Positions 58,177 through 64,000 of a DNA stretch of 64,000 nucleotides are shown in pieces. The notes beneath the pieces were generated by a model. The model saw nothing but the letters and a program-made list of their open reading frames with translations, was not told the DNA's origin and searched no databases. Made by a program: the position numbers and the translations under genes. Source of the stretch: Gordionus sp. m RMFG-2023 (taxonomy: Eukaryota; Nematomorpha; Gordioida; Chordodea; Parachordodidae); assembly GCF_954871325.1 (NCBI RefSeq), contig NC_088776.1:18786052-18850051 (forward strand), read 5' to 3'. Every line of letters starts with the position of its first letter. Positions within the stretch are counted from its first letter, which is position 1.

Positions 58177-61070
58177 ATGATTGAAGAAGAAAATAGAATA
58201 ATATCTTTATCTTCGTCAGATAATTCTTCTACAGAATAATATAATTATAAATTTAAATTAAATATTTTAAATAGAAAATTTTTTCAAGTCACTCAACATG
58301 AACACAATAATACAAATAATAAAATTACTGCAGAATGTAAAGATTGCCACAAATCTATAAGTGTCTCTGCGGACTCGTCATCTAATTTTGTCAAGCATTT
58401 AAAAATATAATTTATAATTTTATTATAAATCACATTTCTAATTTATAATCATATTCATTAACATTTCATATTCCATATCAATCTGTTGATAAATTTAGAA
58501 ATATTATAGCAAATTATTTTTATATTAATTATTCATAATAAAATTAAAATGATATATAAAAATCATCTATGAATGAATAAGAAAATAAATATTAATAAAA
58601 AAAGAGACTATTAATTTGAACACTAGTTTAAAATATAATCAACATATTTGGGATACCTTTTTTATATGATAGTACATAGTACAATATTTAATCCACCTTG
58701 CATATATTATTTTTTAAAATTTTTACATACATGCTTAAAATATAATTTTTTTATAAAATATATAGATTATCATTATATTGCATTTAAAAAAATTTTTGCA
58801 AAATAATATTTGATTTTCATATTTATAAAATTTTAACGGGTAATAATTAGAATTATTTATAAAAAATATCATATTTTAATATAAATACATTTTATCATTC
58901 AAAATAGAATTTTTACAAAAAAATTAGGGCTATGCAAAATATGAGCTTTCGCAAATTTACTAAATAAATCTTTAATATAAAATATTTTATTTTTTGTTTC
59001 ACTGATAGAGATCATCTGGAATCATATTAAGAATCGTAAAATATTACACGAACGGAAAAAAACAAAAGAATTGTGAAAGTCAATTTCTTGAGATATTTTT
59101 TTCTTCTTACCATTTGATTCTAAAGTTTTTTGAGTTAATGATTTCGCATTTGTCAAAGGAATGCATCCATTATCCATAATTGAGCAAAAAGAATTTATTA
59201 AAATGATGGAAGGTAAATTTAATTTTTTTCTCTTATTCTTATATCTTCTACTTGTCGATTTATTATAAATATTATCTTATATTTGATAACCATTACCAAT
59301 TAAATTTTTTCTCTAGAAGATCTTTGCAAAAATTGATGAGCTTCAAATATGAAGCTGATAATTTAAAACAGTTAATCAGACATATATCTGAACTATTGCA
59401 GATATTTGACTAGAAGCTTTCTTGGAATGACTTATCACTGGGCAATGAAATCATGTTATTTTATTTATAAATTCAATTAAATAAGCTCTCAAGCGATAGT
59501 TTACAAGGACAATCTCGGGCCCTTGTTGTAAGAAGGTTTTTGGGAAGCCAAAATAGCAGTTAGTTCATGAAATCCATTGTGACTTTGGAATTGATGAAAA
59601 AGTTATATCAATGTGACAGACAACGCATCTAATTTTATCAAAGCTTTTAAGCTTGGATATTCTATGGAAGTGTAATAGAAACAATTAGCCTCAAAGGCAA
59701 TTAAATATATGATGAATTTTAAATATATATATTATTAATTGTGTACGACGATTAATTGTTTGTTTTGTAAAATATATATATACTGCGGTACAAAAGGTAA
59801 AAAGTTGTTAAATTTATAATAAAAATTGATTTCATCACAGGAAGAAGGTGTGGAGAATGACCTTGACATCAATGAAGATGAATGTATAGAATTCGAAGTC
59901 ATTGAAAGTATTATTTAATACTTCTTTAATTGTAAAATATATTAATGATATCGTAAATTTAATAAAAGATTTTATTCAAATAAAATTATTTATTTGTTTA
60001 TATTTAAGAATCTAAAGAAGCATCAATATCAATGCCTTGGCACATTCGTTGTCTATACCATACGATAAGCCTTATTGCCGCACCAGATGTCGAGAAAGCT
60101 ATTAAGGATTCTCCTACCATTTCTAGAATTCATCATCCAGCACTAGCCAAATGTACTAAGTTATGCTAGTAATAGACCTAAAACTGCAGTTTATTAAGGC
60201 AGTTTAAGGAAAACAATTAGTTATGCCTGCTGTACGAGATAGAATAGCATGTTTGATAGACTTACTAGTTTATTAAAATTTAAAATCAAACTTCCAAAAT
60301 TATGTGAAAAATTAGAATTTCCAAAACTAAGAGATATTGAAATGCCATATAATGTCCACATTGGTTATAGCGATGGCAAAATACAAAGCAAAATCAACTG
60401 CTATTCCAATATTAAATGTTAAAAAAAAATCACAAATTTCTGTGCAAACCATTAGCTATTGCAGTAGAAAATTCTTGATATAAAAGATTTAAAAATGGTT
60501 GGATTGATGGTGAAAAAGAAAAAAAACCTTCGAGATTTATTAATACATAATTCTTCAGTTATTTTTAAAAATAATATTGAAATTATAGTGTTGTGATGAT
60601 TTAATGAAACATATTGACGATTAAATCAAAACCCATCCATATAAAATTATAATCTTTGCAAAAATAATTAAAATAACAAAAGGAATAGTAAAAGAAAATT
60701 CAATAATGCTTTGTCTATATTTTAATTATTTTTGCAAAGATTATAATTTTATATGGATGGGTTTTAATTTAATCGTCAATATGTTTCATTAAATCATCAC
60801 AACACTGTAATATGTCATCAAAGTCTTCAATTGATGAAGATAATGATTACTTTGTTTCACCACATCCAATTCTAATAATTCAATAAATGACATTGAATTA
60901 AAGGTCCTAAATTATTTGAAGGATAATAGGTGCAATATAAATATGTTAAATAGTAATAAATATATAAAAGAAATATTTATTAAATTTAATATAATTACCA
61001 TCCTCTGCCGATGAACGATTATTAAGCTTTGCTAATATGTTCAATAGACCAATTTGACATATTAATTGAA
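58177..61070 (+). pseudogene. Decayed hAT transposase
   Basis: Recognisable pieces appear in order. MIEEENRIISLSSSD starts at 58177. A BED finger (CKDCHKSISVS, SNFVKHLKI) ends near 58410. The segment GMTYHWA lies near 59425-59450, and VTDNASNFIKAFK near 59610-59650 holds the second catalytic Asp. PWHIRCLYHTISLIAAPDVE starts near 60032. A trace of the dimerisation end (LPSSADERLLSF-like) lies near 61000-61030. Stops and frame changes are frequent, so the copy is older than those at 37940-41185 and 42889-52087. The finger and core belong to the same broad BED-hAT group as those two. Confidence 0.7.
60587..60806. repeat. Near-perfect 220-bp hairpin (inverted repeat) inside the decayed hAT
   Basis: Arms of 88 bases, 60587-60674 and 60719-60806, are inverted copies differing at one position. 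They start AGTGTTGTGATGATTTAATG. The loop is 44 bases. The surrounding transposase is heavily mutated, so such conserved arms point to a later insertion or inverted duplication. The AGTGTTGTG end echoes the TAGTGTTG ends of the hAT elements at 37940 and 43153, suggesting a minimal hAT-type MITE, but no clean 8-bp duplication was read. Confidence 0.8.
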
Positions 61071-61465
61071 ATTTATAATATTAAAAAATAATGCTGATTT
61101 ATGATGTTGATTTATTGATATTTACTAATTAATTATTTGTTCTGATAATGTTTTCATTATTATAATACACATTTTTTTATGAAAAATATCCTTATATCGA
61201 TCGAATTATTACAATTTATTTTCATATTTTTTATAATTTTATATTAGAGTTTAAAAAAATAAAGCTTGATACATTTTGATTATGACTATTTAAACTATTT
61301 AAAATTTTTTAAAAAGTATCTTGTATATTAGATACTTTTATTTAAAAAGATACAAGTATCTTATATCTTATTGAAATTTTTCCAAAGTATATTGTATCTT
61401 GTATACAAAATTTCATAAAGTATCTTTATCCGAATATAATTTTTCTGAAAATTTGCCCAACCCTG

Positions 61466-62633
61466 GATGTTATAAAATAATGATTTTTAATTAAAATTAT
61501 ATTTTTACTCATGATGATATCATGAAAATCATCCAGATCTTTTAATAATGTTTTAATTCATTCAAAAAAATAAAAAAGGTATTGAATTAAAAGAAATTTA
61601 TTTCTTCCATTGAAATTGCCACATATATAGGCCATTTAGATTTAGCTTGTAAATATTTTGTTAATAGAAAAATTTAATAATCCGGTAAAATTACATTTAT
61701 TTAATTGAATTAAAATACCAGGATTATGATAATTTGCAGATGTTGGATAAAAAAAGTTTCATTTGAAAAATGTGCAATACAGAGACATAATGGTTTAAAA
61801 AATTTTCTGCATAGGTCACTTAAAAGTTTTATTGTTAATTGAAAACCTAAATAATTTTAAAAAAATAATAATCATTTAAAAATTTCAGAATGTAATTATT
61901 AGTAAAAAAAAATTATAAAAATAAATGCTTATACTATGGAAAAGATACATCCTTATTTTTGCAAATAAAAAAAATGCTTTTACATGAATTTTAAATTATG
62001 TCATTTTATATTATAAAATATATATTCATATACATATTCTGTTGTAAATTAAGCCGCTATTTTTGTTAAAGAAAAAAATATAAATCAAATTTTTTAAAAA
62101 TTCTCTATCGTGGCGAATTTTTTTTTAAACTTTATTTTCTAATTATATATTGTTATAAAAATTATTTAATATATAGATTATAATATTCTACATTCATTAA
62201 AATATAAATTTTTAAAAAATAATTAATAATTTTTTATTATATCTTGCAATTTTATATGCGATTTAAATAAAAAATAGAAAAATTTCATAAATTCATAAAA
62301 CAATTAACGTTAGAATCATTGTAAACATAGACTTATTAAAATAAAGGTTGTTCCTTTACAAATGACTACCAAATAGACAATTATAAAATTTGACGTTGAG
62401 CAGTCTATCTATATTAATACATGTCTTATACATGACAATTTAAAAAATAATATTATATTTGTATTTGAAAAATTTTATTTAAGCAAATTATCATGATATT
62501 CATCATATTTATTATATGTCTAAAATATTAATCGGTGTTTTAAAAATTGGATAAATTATGATATTAGCATAATTGAGAGAATAAATATAAAAAAATAATT
62601 CTTGAACTATAAATTTAAAAAAATGGTTTGGGG
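61466..62633. other. AT-rich intergenic stretch
   Basis: No gene or element end could be supported. Confidence 0.4.
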
Positions 62634-63110
62634 TCAATAAAGTCTAGACTCAAGAGGGTTCCGATTTTTCGATGAAATCTCGAGGGTTAGAAAGGTTAGG
62701 GTTCTCAGATCTGGTTTAAGTCTTCTTGTAGAAACTACATCCAGTAAAAATTTTGCACAACCTTGATAATAAATTTTTTTGTCTGCTTGCTCCAAAGCAA
62801 GCGCATGATTGTTAATAAATTTCCATTCTTTATCCAAACTATAGAAATTAGGTCTTGAGATCCCATTCGCATTTCGCTGCCAAAAATTAATTGATCCCTC
62901 AATCTCGTATCAAAGACATCAACATCCTACTCATAATTACATTCCAGTGAAGTAAGTTTATTAATAATTTCCATTAAAGATTCTCCTACTCTTTTAGGTC
63001 TTCTAAAATCTGTACAAGTTGCAAAAATGCTTTGTGTAGGATTATAGGTTTTATCACAAATTTGCTTAATTTCCCGAAATATGAGGTCGTCAAAGATAAA
63101 TCTAATGGGC
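62634..63110 (-). mobile_element. Ty3/gypsy-like LTR retrotransposon fossil, gag fragment
   Basis: The minus strand carries a short stretch resembling the capsid part of Ty3/gypsy Gag, with EIKQICDKTYNPTQS and GESLMEIINKL as the most telling words. A less certain continuation lies toward the lower coordinates. The remnant is broken, with at least two breaks. No nucleocapsid knuckle, pol gene or LTR was recognised within the window. It is an old, partial copy. Confidence 0.55.
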
Positions 63111-63414
63111 GGAGCAACAAATTTAATGGAATGGGTTGGGTCAGGCAATTTGTATATAAAAATTAATAAACCGGGCTGGGCAAAACAATTCATACATAAA
63201 AAATGGGGCTGGGTCTCACATATCTTTGATCTTAAATTTTTGATATTCTTTGAAGTAACAATAAACAACAACAATGCGCTTTTGTTACTTCTTTTTATTT
63301 ATTTTTACTTCCTAACTAAATTAAATGTATAAATAAAATATTCCCTATTTTACAGAAAATTATAAGTCAGGCCTAACAACCAGCCTGGACATTAAAATTT
63401 TGCCAGGTCAATTC
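63111..63414. other. Region with hAT-like subterminal words
   Basis: GGGTTGGGTCAGGC, AACCGGGCTGGGC and GGGGCTGGGTCTCA occur within 110 bases at 63135-63215, like the GC-rich words beneath hAT ends elsewhere in the window. No inverted partner or target duplication was found, so no element is called. Confidence 0.3.
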
Positions 63415-63600
63415 AGTGAAACTTTTAATTTTAAAGCGAAGACAATATTGCGAACTCATTATCGCCAATTCATTTCCGCGAATCTAGCGAAATTTTTATC
63501 GCGAACCCATTATAGCTAAATTTTATACCGAACCCTTTATAGCGAAACGTATTTGCGCGAAGCCATAGCGCATCATGAAATAAATTTGTTGCGAATGCAT
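63415..63600 (+). repeat. Degenerate GCGAA-based tandem repeat, ~25-30-bp unit
   Basis: Units such as TTGCGAACTCATTATCGCC, ATCGCGAACCCATTATAGC and ACCGAACCCTTTATAGCGAA follow each other about six to seven times before fading at GCGAATGCAT. Confidence 0.6.
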
Positions 63601-64000
63601 TTATTTAAAGGAAAATAACATATTCAATAATAATTTACACACAAAATTTCTTTAAATATAAACGCATGTCATAACACCCCCCCCCCTCCTCCCATGCTAA
63701 GATATATTTTTTAAAAATTTAATCTTCCTTATTATTTTTAGTGATGGAGATGATTAACAAAACAGTCGAAAGATATTTTTATTTGAGATTCATGTCAAGA
63801 TATCATGTTATAATTTTTATCCCCTCTCCCCCAGATTTACTCTAAAAACATAGAGATGATAAATATCCATTTATTAGCTTTCATTTGATACCCATGTGGA
63901 AATATATGTTATGAATATTTTACTCTCCTAGTTCCCCAAACAGGCTCAAACTGTAACTATGAATTAAATATATATTTTTTAATTCACTTTCATTTAATAC
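63601..64000. other. AT-rich end of window
   Basis: Contains a poly-C run near 63677-63690 and no supported gene. Confidence 0.4.

Larger units (their letters stand above)
57885..61465 (+). mobile_element. Decayed autonomous hAT element, 3581 bp
   Basis: The ends CAGGGTTGGGCA and its complement TGCCCAACCCTG are exact inverted repeats. ATGTTA follows or precedes both ends as a degraded, offset target duplication. Subterminal words GTATCTAAGATAC, AAGTATCTGTGTC and AAAGATACAGATAC near the left end are mirrored by AAGTATCTTGTAT and GATACAAGTATC at the right. A plus-strand transposase pseudogene fills the interior, itself carrying a 220-bp hairpin insertion. Confidence 0.85.

Overview
This window looks like a piece of an animal (metazoan) nuclear genome, probably an invertebrate. 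By eye about three quarters of the bases are A or T. Genes are interrupted by introns, and poly-C/poly-G runs recur. The most animal-like item is the last exon of a Ly6/uPAR-like GPI-anchored protein. No protist, plant or bacterial hallmark was seen. The species cannot be named from the sequence.

Most of what can be identified is transposon. Seven separate hAT-type insertions, six with readable 8-bp target duplications, cover about 21.5 kb, a third of the window: 9125-9541, 20710-23213, 23913-24624, 35831-37694, 37940-41185, 42889-52087 and 57885-61465. An eighth hAT-like element, a giant foldback (43153-46931), and a pogo/Tigger-like element (47368-49558) both sit inside the 42889-52087 element, making a three-element nest. 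The host hAT of that nest still carries a seven-exon transposase with no visible break in any exon. Other mobile pieces are a 5'-truncated LINE with an open reverse transcriptase/C-terminal nuclease frame (4180-6015), a second LINE 3' end (56549-57110, minus), a Tc1/mariner 3' half (28460-28830), a FLYWCH-finger MULE (33925-35829) with a second short copy (42690-42805), and a Ty3/gypsy-like gag fossil (about 62634-63110, minus).

Two host-gene candidates were found. One is a predicted single-pass membrane protein of about 337 residues on the plus strand, in six exons from 13452 to 27481. Its reading phase agrees at every junction, and its largest intron holds two of the hAT elements. I do not recognise its family. 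The other is the Ly6-like terminal exon at 55945-56155 (minus).

The remainder is AT-rich intergenic DNA with dispersed repeats: a degenerate ~135-bp unit seen in tandem at 7690-8175 and 31260-32010, a poly-C-bearing repeat with three copies, a TGCAAAA-rich minisatellite (11040-11435), several short tandem arrays and two hairpin-forming inverted repeats. A theme across the hAT families is that each has its own short, often palindromic, GC-rich motif repeated just inside its ends. All boundaries were read by eye; no searches were run.
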